Shown: positions 53,575 to 61,284 of the stretch, piece after piece
How positions within the stretch are numbered: position 1 is the first letter of the stretch
Layout of the letters: every line of letters begins with the position of its first letter
Program-made: the position numbers and the translations under genes
Origin: an uncultured Opitutia bacterium
GTDB taxonomy: Bacteria; Verrucomicrobiota; Verrucomicrobiia; Opitutales; Opitutaceae
NCBI GenBank assembly: GCA_903839035.1
Contig: CAIMAQ010000041.1
Coordinates: forward strand, 16,732-80,731
Reading direction: 5' to 3'
DNA length: 64,000 nt
Notes under the pieces: generated by a model
Databases searched by the model: none
Told to the model about the DNA's origin: nothing
What the model saw: the letters and a program-made list of their open reading frames with translations, nothing else

Positions 53575-53640
53575 TTACATCTTCATGATCTTTCGTCCCG
53601 CGGGACGGCTCTTGTCCGGGCCCTTACCCCCCTTGGACAT
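53575..53640 (-). CDS. Candidate 21-aa basic peptide
   Basis: A very short minus-strand ORF of 22 codons: MSKGGKGPDKSRPAGRKIMKM split as MSKGGKGPDK and SRPAGRKIMKM. It carries eight Lys/Arg and is followed by a hairpin with a T run. The only start in the frame is this ATG and it has no Shine-Dalgarno, in line with many genes here. It is too short to be sure, and no family match was recognised. Confidence 0.35.
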   Translation of the reverse strand: MSKGGKGPDKSRPAGRKIMKM

Positions 53641-53904
53641 GGCGGCTCGGGCTTGGCTGCGGTCATCCGACGGCCTCTGCTTTACTTTGCCATAATGATT
53701 TACTGGGTTGCTGGGATTGCGGGTTTACTGGAGGCGACCGTGTGCGCCATCCCCCGCGGCTCCGCTATACGCTCTAACCATACTACGAGGCATCGCGTGT
53801 TAGGTGTTATGTTTTAGGTGTTAAGAAAGGCGGCCGAAATTTTCGATCTCAGCCTAACACGTAACACCTGATACGTAACACCCGTGAGCGCGCGTCTGCT
53901 GCGC
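53641..53904. other. Intergenic region holding a heptad palindrome
   Basis: Between the small peptide and recR. The only structure seen is the repeat array at 53797-53881; nothing else was identified in the remainder. Confidence 0.5.
53797..53881. repeat. Palindromic array of 7-bp units (4 + 4)
   Basis: Left arm of four contiguous 7-mers gtgttag, gtgttat, gttttag, gtgttaa (53797-53824); right arm ctaacac, gtaacac, ctgatac, gtaacac (53854-53881). A 20-bp core matches its inverse in 17 positions (53804-53823 versus 53862-53881) across a 38-bp spacer. It lies downstream of recR on that gene's strand. Confidence 0.8.
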
Positions 53905-54504
53905 TCACGAATACGACCGCCGGCCATCGAGCGCACTCTTCAGCGTAACCGAGTCGGCGTAGAGCACGCCGCCGCCGCTGGGCAGCCCGAATCCGATGCG
54001 CGTGACCTTCACGGCCCGGCCCGTGGCCGCCAGCTGTTCGGTGAGATAATGGCAGGTCGCCTCGCCCTCGACATCATTGGAGAGCGCCAGGATCAGCTCC
54101 GCCACCCCGTCGGCGGCCACGCGGGCCAGGAGGGAGGCGAAGTTCAAATCACCCGGCCCCACCCCATGGATCGGCGACAGCTTGCCATGCAGCACGTGGT
54201 AGACCCCGCGATAGGCGGCGCTGCGCTCAAGGGCCACGAGGTCGGGCACGTGTTCGACCACGCAGACGATGGAGGCGTCCCGGCGTTCATCGGAGCAGAT
54301 GGAGCAGAGCTCGCTCTCGGCGAGATTCCCACAGCGCGAGCAACGCCGTACGGCGCGGGCCGCCTCCTCCAGCGCCGCGACGAGCGCGGGCAGCCGGTCG
54401 GGCTTTTCCACGAGCAGGTTCAGCGCAATGCGCTCCGAGGACCGGTAACCGAGGCCGGGCAGCTGCTTCAGGTGCTTCTGCAGCTTTTCAAACGCGGGAG
54501 TCAT
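53905..54504 (-). CDS. recR: Recombination mediator protein RecR
   Basis: Works with RecF/RecO to load RecA on gapped DNA. The 199-aa protein has the N-terminal HhH region LKQLPGLGYRSSERIALNLL, the four-Cys zinc finger CSRCGNLAESELCSIC (about 55-70), the Toprim domain VVEHVPDLVALERS and ILALSNDVEGEATCHYL, and a final Walker-like part TRIGFGLPSGG. The start ATG is at 54504 after the repeat. It lies downstream of ybaB on the same strand, as in many bacteria, with the REP-like element between. Confidence 0.96.
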   Translation of the reverse strand: MTPAFEKLQKHLKQLPGLGYRSSERIALNLLVEKPDRLPALVAALEEAARAVRRCSRCGNLAESELCSICSDERRDASIVCVVEHVPDLVALERSAAYRGVYHVLHGKLSPIHGVGPGDLNFASLLARVAADGVAELILALSNDVEGEATCHYLTEQLAATGRAVKVTRIGFGLPSGGGVLYADSVTLKSALDGRRSYS

Positions 54505-54513
54505 GGAATTTTA

Positions 54514-54681
54514 CGATTTTCGATTCTCAATTTTCGATTTCGGATCGGCCTCGCGCCTGTACTGCTTTCGTAGGTCGGGGTTTATCCCCGATACTCCGCA
54601 TGATATCGGGCATAAAGCCCGACCTACAGGAGTGGTTTCGCGCCTGGCCGCCAATCGAAAATCGCGAATTGGAAATCCAAA
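54514..54681. repeat. Composite element: heptad arrays flanking a double-hairpin REP
   Basis: Core: gtaggtcggg...ccccgata (54570-54593) and tatcgggc...gacctac (54604-54627) are inverted copies (22 of 24) separated by 10 bp; each copy folds on itself (CGGGG-tttat-CCCCG and CGGGC-ataaa-GCCCG). Left of it are heptads cgatttt, cgattct, caatttt, cgatttc (54514-54541); right of it atcgaaa, atcgcga, attggaa, atccaaa (54654-54681) form the inverted partner. It fills the whole recR-ybaB gap. Confidence 0.85.
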
Positions 54682-54685
54682 GTTA

Positions 54686-54994
54686 TCAAAACATTCCCGG
54701 CGTCTGGAAGGCCGAGGTGATCTTCTGCATCTCGGCGTCGTTGTAGTCCTTCGCCTGCTTGGCCGCATCCTGCATCGCCACCAGCAGCGTGTCCGTGATG
54801 AGTTTCGCGTCCTCCTTCAGGAAATCCGGATCGAGCACCAGCGAGGTGAACTTCCCCGCGCCGTTGATCTTGAGCTTCACGGCCCCGCCACCACTCGTGA
54901 CCTCGATCTCTTTTGCCTCGAGGGTGGTTTGGAGCGCCTCGATGGAACGCTGCATTTTCTGCGCCTGTTTGAGAAGTTTGCCTACGCCGGCCAT
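54686..54994 (-). CDS. ybaB: YbaB/EbfC nucleoid-associated protein
   Basis: Small DNA-binding protein, 102 aa. The pattern MAGVGKLLKQAQKMQRSIEALQTTLEAKEIEVTSGGGAVKLKINGAGKFTSLVLDPDFL is the standard YbaB helix plus beta domain, with VAMQDAAKQAKDYNDAEMQKIT at the end. The start was taken at MAGVGKLLKQ because the 17 residues upstream are atypical. It is upstream of recR on the same strand. YbaB is often next to dnaX; dnaX is not seen here, and the following upstream gene is an SDR protein. Confidence 0.95.
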   Translation of the reverse strand: MAGVGKLLKQAQKMQRSIEALQTTLEAKEIEVTSGGGAVKLKINGAGKFTSLVLDPDFLKEDAKLITDTLLVAMQDAAKQAKDYNDAEMQKITSAFQTPGMF

Positions 54995-55046
54995 GGGAAT
55001 GAGGGGTTGAAGGTTGTGAGCCGAAAGTTGAGTGAGCCCCGGCAAG

Positions 55047-55934
55047 TTAACGCGACAACAAATTTGCGTAGCCCTCGCGATAGCTTGGCCAGATCGGCTT
55101 CCAGCCCAGGACGGATTTTAGCCGCGCAGCGGCAATGATCCGGTCCGGTACGGGCGCGCGGCCTCCTGCCGGGTCTCCGGTGAACCGCGGCACCGGCAAC
55201 CCCAGCCGGGCCGCCAGCCAGGCCGTGATCTCGGCCTTGGTCGCCGCCCCGTCGTCCGCCACGTTGAACAGCCCGTCCTTCACCGTTGCCGGCGCATTCA
55301 GCGCGGCCCAGATCGCGGTGCAGGCATCGTCGCGATGGATCAGGTTCAGATGGTGCGTCCCCACCCCCGCCACCTCGCCCGCCTGCACCTGCTTCAGCAA
55401 ATGCGTCCGACCCGGGCCGTAAATTCCCGCCAGCCGCAGCACCATCCAGCGCCGGACCGCGCTCGCGCGCAGCAACGCCTCGGTCTCCACCAGCACCGCC
55501 GTGCGTTCGTCCCGGCCGGCGGCGGGTGAGGTTTCATCCACGAGTGCGCCGCCATCCTGCGGATAAACCGAGGTACTACTGGTGTAGGCCAGCGTCTCCA
55601 GCGCCGGGTGCTTCCCGGCCCAGGCCAGCACCGACTTCATCCCTGCCAGATAACTGCGGCGGTAGGACTCGGCCCCGCCGCCGCCCGAGCTCACACAATT
55701 CAACGCGAGTTCCGCCGGGCCGACCGCCGCGTGCCACTCGTCGCCGGATAATTCGGCCACCACTGCCGCCACTCCGAGGGTTCGCAGGCCCGCGGCCTTT
55801 TCCGCGTTCCGCGTCAGCGCGGTCACCCGCAGTCCGCGACCGACCGCCTGCCGCGCGATTTCGCCGCCGATATACCCGCAACCAAATATGACTAAGTGTT
55901 TTCCGGCAATATTACCGTCGGCATCCGCGTTCAT
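55047..55934 (-). CDS. NAD(P)-dependent epimerase/dehydratase-like SDR protein
   Basis: The 295-aa extended-SDR-like protein has the Rossmann loop LVIFGCGYIGGEIARQ (about 14-29), a central AYTSSTSVYPQDGGALVDETSPAAGR block with the Ser/Tyr catalytic pair (about 115-140), and MVLRLAGIYGPGRTHLL typical of YeeZ/YbjT-like proteins. Substrate unknown; sugar or NAD(P)H binding is likely. It lies 52 bp upstream of ybaB on the same strand and is divergent from the polysaccharide locus, about 225 bp apart. Confidence 0.85.
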   Translation of the reverse strand: MNADADGNIAGKHLVIFGCGYIGGEIARQAVGRGLRVTALTRNAEKAAGLRTLGVAAVVAELSGDEWHAAVGPAELALNCVSSGGGGAESYRRSYLAGMKSVLAWAGKHPALETLAYTSSTSVYPQDGGALVDETSPAAGRDERTAVLVETEALLRASAVRRWMVLRLAGIYGPGRTHLLKQVQAGEVAGVGTHHLNLIHRDDACTAIWAALNAPATVKDGLFNVADDGAATKAEITAWLAARLGLPVPRFTGDPAGGRAPVPDRIIAAARLKSVLGWKPIWPSYREGYANLLSR

Positions 55935-56159
55935 GCATGTTCAACTCACACCATGCCTTCCGTTCGCGCAATCCCTGCGGAGCGTTTTGTATCCGACTCC
56001 CTCATCAACGGGATTGCCAAGTTCAGCAGTGAGCGTTGGCCTTTATTATCAGGGGTTTAGCCCCCAACACCACCCTGCGATGGCTCTCCGCCCACTCGCC
56101 TGCCCGCCCGGTCATTTCGTCCCGGAAGTGACGGGGCGAAGCTTTCCCCGAAAACCCCC
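55935..56159. other. Divergent intergenic region before polysaccharide operon
   Basis: 225 bp that should carry the promoters of the SDR gene and of the polysaccharide operon. A small hairpin GGGG-tttag-CCCC occurs near 56055 after an A/T-rich TTTATTATC patch, which could be part of a promoter; no certain -35/-10 pair was found. Confidence 0.35.
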
Positions 56160-59100
56160 ATGTGCGGCATAGCCGGTTTCATCAGCCCGCTTGATTCCGC
56201 CGATGCCCGCAGCGCGGCCGTCAGCCGGATGTGCGCGGCCATGCTGCATCGCGGCCCCGATGACGCCGGTCTTGAAACCCTGGGGATTGCAACCCTCGGC
56301 ATGCGGCGGCTCGCGATCTTCGATCCGGCGCACGGCCACCAGCCGATGGCGACCCCCGATGGCCGGTTCCACCTCGTTTTCAACGGCGCGATCTACAACT
56401 TCCGCGCCTTGCGCGACGAGCTCCGTGCGGCGGGTTACCCGTTCAAGACCCAATGCGACACCGAGGTACTGCTCGCCGCCTACGCGCACTGGGGCGAGGC
56501 GGCCCTTGGCCGCCTGCGCGGCATGTACGCCTTCGCGATCTGGGATCAGCGCGAGCGCTCCCTTTTCCTCGCGCGCGACCCGTTCGGCATCAAGCCGCTC
56601 TACTACCGCCATGATGACCAGCGGCTGGTGTTTGCGTCCGAACTCAACGCCCTGATCAAGTCCGGCTCCGCGGCCGGGGCGATCGATCCGACGGCGGTCG
56701 CGGACTACCTCGGCTGGTTTGCGGTGCCGGCCCCGCGCACGATCTACCGCGAGATCTTCTGTCTCCGGCCCGGCGAGTGCGCCACCTTCCGCGCCGGCCG
56801 GATGGATGTCCGCTCCTATTGGAATTTCCGCTCGATCGCCCGGGACATTCCCGTCGCCGCCACCGCCGGCGATTTCACCCGCGAACTGCGCGCCCGCCTC
56901 GAGGAGAGCATTCGCGCCCATGTTGTGGCCGACGTGCCGGTAGGCGCGTTTCTCTCCGGCGGACTCGATTCGGCGGTCGTGGTGGGGCTCATGACGAAGG
57001 CCCGCGGCGCGCAGCTCCGCACGTTTTCGATCGGCTTCGACGAGGCGGGTTATTCCGAGGCCGACACGGCGGCGGCGACCGCGCGGCATTTCGGCACGGA
57101 CCACCACGCCAGCGTGCTGAGTGGCAACCGCGTCGCCGCGGACATTGAAACCCTGCTGGCCGCGCTCGACCAGCCGACGGGCGATGGCATCAACACCTAC
57201 TATGCCAGCCAGGCGGCGCGCGCGGGCGGCGTGACGGTTGCACTCTCCGGGCTGGGCGGCGACGAGCTGTTTGGCGGCTATCCGTCCTTCCGCACCATGC
57301 CGCGCCTCGCCCATTGGCTGCCGGTGTGGAACCTGCTCCCATCCGCCGCCCGCTCCCTTATCCTCTCCCGGCTGCAGCGGGGCTCGACCCGGGCGCGCAA
57401 ACTCGCCGATTTTCTCCGGCATGGCCGGACGCTGCAGGAACTCGCCGCGCTGCAGCGCTCGGTGTTCTCCGAGACGACCCGCCGCTCGCTGCTGAGCCCC
57501 GACGTCCGGCAGTTCATCGGCCAGCGGTCGCCGCTGCACCCGGAGCTGGGCCTGCTGTCGGCCGATCTCGCGGGCTCGGGTGACTTCGATGTCATCAGCG
57601 CCTGGGAATTGCGCACCTACATGGCGGACGTGCTTCTCCGGGACAGCGACGTGATGAGCATGCGCCACTCGCTGGAACTGCGCGTGCCCTTTGTGGACCG
57701 CCCACTGGTCGAATGGCTGTGGCGGCAACCGGATCAGTTCAAGAAGGGGCGCGGCCCGGCCAAGTCGGCCCTGGCCGCCGCGATGTCCGACCTGCTCCCA
57801 CCCGGCCTCGGCCAGCGCCGGAAACAGGGCTTCAGCCTGCCCTTCGCGGTGTGGATGCGCCGCGAGCTGCGGCCGTTTCTCGAGGAGACCTTCAGCGATG
57901 CCAGTCTGACCCAGAGCGGCCTGTTCGACCGCACGCCGGTGCAGAAATACTGGCGCGGCTTCCTCGCGGGCGACGATCCGCGCGAGTGGTCCCGCGTCTG
58001 GAGCCTAGCCGTGCTCGTCGCCTTCACCAACCGCCGCACCACCGGCGCCGTCTGCCGGACCGAGCCGCGCGCGGCGGCCGTTCATCTGAAGGCGGGTCAC
58101 CCGGCAGCTCCCCCCCGGCCGGCCCGCCGGCGCGCCCGCCATGCCACGCTGCTGATCGCCCCGGAAATTTTCGCCTCGGAGGGCGGCATCCCGCGGATGC
58201 TGCAGCTCTACCTGAAGGCGCTGTGCGAACTCGCGGTGCCGGACGGCACGGTCCGGCTCGCGGCGCTGAATGACGGGATGCTCGACTCCGGCGACCTGCG
58301 CCGCAGCGCCAATGACCGGCTCGACGACTGGGAGGTCTGCCGGCGGAGCAAGGCGCGCTTTGTCCGCGCCACCCTGCGGATGAGCGGCGGCTGCGACCGC
58401 CTGATCTGCGGGCATGTCGCCCAACTCCCCGTCGCCGTGGCCGCCAAGCTGCTCCACCCGCGCCTGAAATATTACCTCGTTGCGCATGGCATCGAGGTGT
58501 GGCGGCCCTTCACCCTGGCCGAGCGGCTGGCGCTGCGCCGGGCGGAAAAGATCTTTTGCGTGAGCGACTTCACCCGGCGCGAACTCCTGAAGTACTGCCC
58601 GCTGCCCGACGGCAAGACCGTCGTGCTGTCCAATGCCCTCGACCCACACTTCCCGATTGCGTCCGTGCCGACCCGCAGCGGTCCGCCGGTCATCCTCGTC
58701 GTCTCGCGCCTCGCCCGCGGCGACGCCTACAAGGGCGTCGATCACCTCATCGAGGCGATGCCGGCCATCCGCGCCGAGCTGCCCAATGTCGTCCTGCGCA
58801 TCGTCGGCCGCGGGGACGACGTGCCGCGTCTGCAAACCCTGCGCAACCGCCTCGGCCTGCGCACAGCCGTGGAGTTTCTCGGTTATGTCGACGACCGGCG
58901 CCTGACGATCGAGTTTCAAACCTGCAATCTCTTCGCCCTGCCCAGTGAGCGCGAAGGCTTCGGCCTGGTATTCCTCGAGGCCATGGCCAGCGGGAAACCG
59001 TGCCTCGGGGCGCGTGCCGGCGGCATCCCGGAGGTCATCACCCCGGACGTCGGCGTGCTGCCGGACTACGGCGACGTGCCGGGCATCGCGGCCGCGGCCC

Positions 59101-59207
59101 TCACGGCGCTGCGCCGGACGTGGGACCAGGAGGACATTCTCGCCCGCGCCCGGCATTTTTCCTATTCGCAATTCAAGGCGCACCTTGCCTCCCTCCTCTC
59201 CGCGTGA
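56160..59207 (+). CDS. Fusion of asparagine synthetase (AsnB) and GT4 glycosyltransferase
   Basis: One continuous 1015-aa frame. The N-terminal glutaminase domain starts MCGIAGF with nucleophile Cys2; the synthetase domain has the PP-loop SGGLDS (266-271) and ends near 625. A Pro/Ala/Arg-rich linker (about 625-660) leads to a GT-B fold glycosyltransferase (about 661-1015) with LIAPEIFASEGGIPRML, GRGDDVPRL and the retaining GT4 EX7E motif Glu932/Glu940. No stop or frameshift breaks it. AsnB-like proteins in polysaccharide loci usually stand alone and amidate uronic acids. It starts the operon and overlaps wzm by GTGA. Confidence 0.93.
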   Translation: MCGIAGFISPLDSADARSAAVSRMCAAMLHRGPDDAGLETLGIATLGMRRLAIFDPAHGHQPMATPDGRFHLVFNGAIYNFRALRDELRAAGYPFKTQCDTEVLLAAYAHWGEAALGRLRGMYAFAIWDQRERSLFLARDPFGIKPLYYRHDDQRLVFASELNALIKSGSAAGAIDPTAVADYLGWFAVPAPRTIYREIFCLRPGECATFRAGRMDVRSYWNFRSIARDIPVAATAGDFTRELRARLEESIRAHVVADVPVGAFLSGGLDSAVVVGLMTKARGAQLRTFSIGFDEAGYSEADTAAATARHFGTDHHASVLSGNRVAADIETLLAALDQPTGDGINTYYASQAARAGGVTVALSGLGGDELFGGYPSFRTMPRLAHWLPVWNLLPSAARSLILSRLQRGSTRARKLADFLRHGRTLQELAALQRSVFSETTRRSLLSPDVRQFIGQRSPLHPELGLLSADLAGSGDFDVISAWELRTYMADVLLRDSDVMSMRHSLELRVPFVDRPLVEWLWRQPDQFKKGRGPAKSALAAAMSDLLPPGLGQRRKQGFSLPFAVWMRRELRPFLEETFSDASLTQSGLFDRTPVQKYWRGFLAGDDPREWSRVWSLAVLVAFTNRRTTGAVCRTEPRAAAVHLKAGHPAAPPRPARRRARHATLLIAPEIFASEGGIPRMLQLYLKALCELAVPDGTVRLAALNDGMLDSGDLRRSANDRLDDWEVCRRSKARFVRATLRMSGGCDRLICGHVAQLPVAVAAKLLHPRLKYYLVAHGIEVWRPFTLAERLALRRAEKIFCVSDFTRRELLKYCPLPDGKTVVLSNALDPHFPIASVPTRSGPPVILVVSRLARGDAYKGVDHLIEAMPAIRAELPNVVLRIVGRGDDVPRLQTLRNRLGLRTAVEFLGYVDDRRLTIEFQTCNLFALPSEREGFGLVFLEAMASGKPCLGARAGGIPEVITPDVGVLPDYGDVPGIAAAALTALRRTWDQEDILARARHFSYSQFKAHLASLLSA

Positions 59208-60052
59208 CACCCCCCGACGCATCCGCCGCCCTGAGCGCACCTGAGCTGGTGATCGAGGCCGGCCGCGCCGAGGCGCACTACTGGCGCGACCTCTGGCGGT
59301 ACCGCGAACTCCTCGGGTTTCTCGCCTGGCGCGACCTCCAGGTACGCTACAGGCAGACCGTGCTGGGCGCCGCATGGGCGCTTCTCCAGCCCGCGATCAC
59401 GCTGGTGGTCTTCACCTTTGTCTTCGGGAAACTCGCGCACATGCCCTCCGGCGAGGTGCCGTACCCGCTGCTCGTCATGGCCGGCCTGCTGCCGTGGCAG
59501 CTTTTCGCCAATGCGCTCTCCAGCGCCAGCGGCAGCCTGGTGAGCAACACGCACCTGATCTCCAAGGTCTATTTCCCGCGACTCGTGGTCCCGCTCTCCG
59601 CGCTCGCCGTGGCCCTGGTTGATTTCCTGATCGTCGGCCTGCTCTACGTCGCGCTCTGCGCCTGGTGGAGCTTCTGGCCCGACTGGCGCGCGCTCCTCCT
59701 CCCGCTGTTCACGCTCCTCGGCCTGCTCGCCGCCCTCGGCGCGGGCCTCTGGCTCACCGCTCTCACGGTGCGCTTCCGAGACTTCCGCTTCATCGTGCCC
59801 TTCCTGCTGCAGCTCGGCGTGTTTCTTTCACCCGTTGGCTTCAGCACGACCACCGTCCCCAACTGGCGGGTGCTGTTCTCCCTCAACCCGATGGTGGCCG
59901 TGATCGACGGCTTCCGCTGGTGCCTCCTGCGCGGCCACCAGCCGTTCTACCTCCCGGGTTTCCTCATCGGCCTGGGTGTCACTGCCCTCCTCCTCGCCAG
60001 CGGACTCTGGTACTTCCGCCGCACCGAGCGGAGTTTTGCGGACGAAATCTGA
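59204..60052 (+). CDS. ABC-2 type polysaccharide export permease (Wzm-like)
   Basis: The 282-aa inner-membrane subunit of an ABC polysaccharide exporter. Segments YRELLGFLAWRDLQVRYRQTVLGAAWALLQPAI and FGKLAHMPSGEVPYPLLVMAGLLPWQLFANAL (about 26-105) are typical of Wzm/TagG permeases, and six helices are evident. The start is GTG in a GTGA overlap with the AsnB-GT4 stop. The ATPase gene follows after 2 bp, so they work as the Wzm-Wzt pair that moves a lipid-linked glycan chain across the membrane. Confidence 0.93.
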   Translation: MTPPDASAALSAPELVIEAGRAEAHYWRDLWRYRELLGFLAWRDLQVRYRQTVLGAAWALLQPAITLVVFTFVFGKLAHMPSGEVPYPLLVMAGLLPWQLFANALSSASGSLVSNTHLISKVYFPRLVVPLSALAVALVDFLIVGLLYVALCAWWSFWPDWRALLLPLFTLLGLLAALGAGLWLTALTVRFRDFRFIVPFLLQLGVFLSPVGFSTTTVPNWRVLFSLNPMVAVIDGFRWCLLRGHQPFYLPGFLIGLGVTALLLASGLWYFRRTERSFADEI

Positions 60053-60054
60053 TC

Positions 60055-61284
60055 ATGAGCGAACCGGTCATAACCGTCAGGGGTCTCGGCAAACGCTACG
60101 TGCTGAAGCACGCGCCGCGCTCCGACACCCTTCGCGACACGCTCACCGCCGGCGCCCGCGGGCTGTTCCGCCGTTTCACGGGTCAGGCGGATCCCTCCAG
60201 CGAGGAGTTCTGGGCCCTGCGCGAGGTGGACTTTGCCATCAACCGCGGCGAGGTCGTCGGTATCATCGGCCGCAACGGCGCCGGCAAATCCACGCTCCTC
60301 AAGATCCTCTCCCGCATCACGGAGCCCACCACCGGCCGCATCACGCTGCGTGGCCGCGTCGCGAGCCTGCTCGAGGTCGGCACCGGCTTCCATCCCGAGC
60401 TCTCCGGCCGGGAGAACATCTACCTCAACGGCGCGATCCTCGGCATGAGCCGCGCGGAGATCCGCCGGAAGTTCGACGAGATCGTGGCCTTTGCGGAGGT
60501 GGAGCGCTTCCTCGACACGCCCGTGAAGCACTACTCGAGCGGCATGTACGTCCGCCTCGCCTTCGCCGTCGCCGCCCACCTCGAGCCCGAGATCCTCATC
60601 GTGGACGAGGTCCTCGCCGTCGGCGACGCCGCCTTCCAGAAGAAGTGCCTGGGGAAGATGAATGAAGTCGCCCGCAATTCTGGCCGCACCGTGCTCTTCG
60701 TGAGCCACAACACCGCCGCGCTGCAGTCCATCTGCCGCACCGGCCTGTGGCTGCAGCAGGGCCGTGTGGTCCAGCGCGGACCGATCAACGAATGCCTCGC
60801 GGCCTATCTCGGCGCCGGAGTCGAAGCTGCCGTGTTTACCCCGGGCGATCCAGCCAGACCGCACCTCACCTCCGCCACCCTGGACCGCGCGGCTCTCGCC
60901 GCCGGCCGGCTCCGCGTCAGCGCCGGCTTTCATTCGCCTTTCCCGCTCGGTCGTCCGGTACTCGGCATCATCCTGTACAATCGCTTCGGTCTGCCCATCT
61001 CCGGCTCGAACGGCCGCATGCAGGGCACCAGCTGGGCCCCGCCGGCCGCCAGTGCCGGCACCATCACGGCCGAGCTCGCGCATCTGCCCCTGCACAGCGA
61101 CACCTATCGCGTATCGCTTTTCCTCGGCGACGCCGTGCAGGACTACGACGAGAAGCGGGACGCGCTCGAATTCGATTTCGTTTCCCCACATTTTCACCCG
61201 GAAACCCCGCGATTGGATGTCATCGGGTCCGCTGATTTCCCGTGGCAATGGTCTTTCACTCCCAGTTCTCCCGCTGGAAATTGA
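60055..61284 (+). CDS. ABC polysaccharide export ATPase (Wzt-like) with C-terminal domain
   Basis: The 409-aa ATPase has Walker A GRNGAGKS (72-79), the Wzt-type signature HYSSGMYVRLAFAVAAHL and Walker B ILIVDEVLAVGD. Beyond residue about 260 is an Ig-like Wzt_C domain that usually recognises the terminal modified sugar of the export-ready glycan; here it contains FHSPFPLGRPVLGIILYNRFGLPISGSNG (about 300-330). The start ATG gives MSEPVITVRGLGKRY. The 3' end overlaps the acyltransferase gene. Presence of Wzt_C suggests chain-length or end-cap dependent export. Confidence 0.94.
   Translation: MSEPVITVRGLGKRYVLKHAPRSDTLRDTLTAGARGLFRRFTGQADPSSEEFWALREVDFAINRGEVVGIIGRNGAGKSTLLKILSRITEPTTGRITLRGRVASLLEVGTGFHPELSGRENIYLNGAILGMSRAEIRRKFDEIVAFAEVERFLDTPVKHYSSGMYVRLAFAVAAHLEPEILIVDEVLAVGDAAFQKKCLGKMNEVARNSGRTVLFVSHNTAALQSICRTGLWLQQGRVVQRGPINECLAAYLGAGVEAAVFTPGDPARPHLTSATLDRAALAAGRLRVSAGFHSPFPLGRPVLGIILYNRFGLPISGSNGRMQGTSWAPPAASAGTITAELAHLPLHSDTYRVSLFLGDAVQDYDEKRDALEFDFVSPHFHPETPRLDVIGSADFPWQWSFTPSSPAGN

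Noticed and set aside
53797..54681. CRISPR array
   Set aside because: Units are 7 bp without regular spacers, arms are inverted and no cas genes are in the window.
57950..58145. Possible frameshift joining two separate genes into the AsnB-GT4 fusion
   Set aside because: The frame is open and codon use is even through the linker with no homopolymer or repeat to cause an error; two domains of full length fit. Resequencing could still test it.
58005..59375. 456-codon minus-strand frame opposite the GT4 part of the fusion
   Set aside because: The plus strand has an intact GT4 with EX7E; the antisense translation has no domain.
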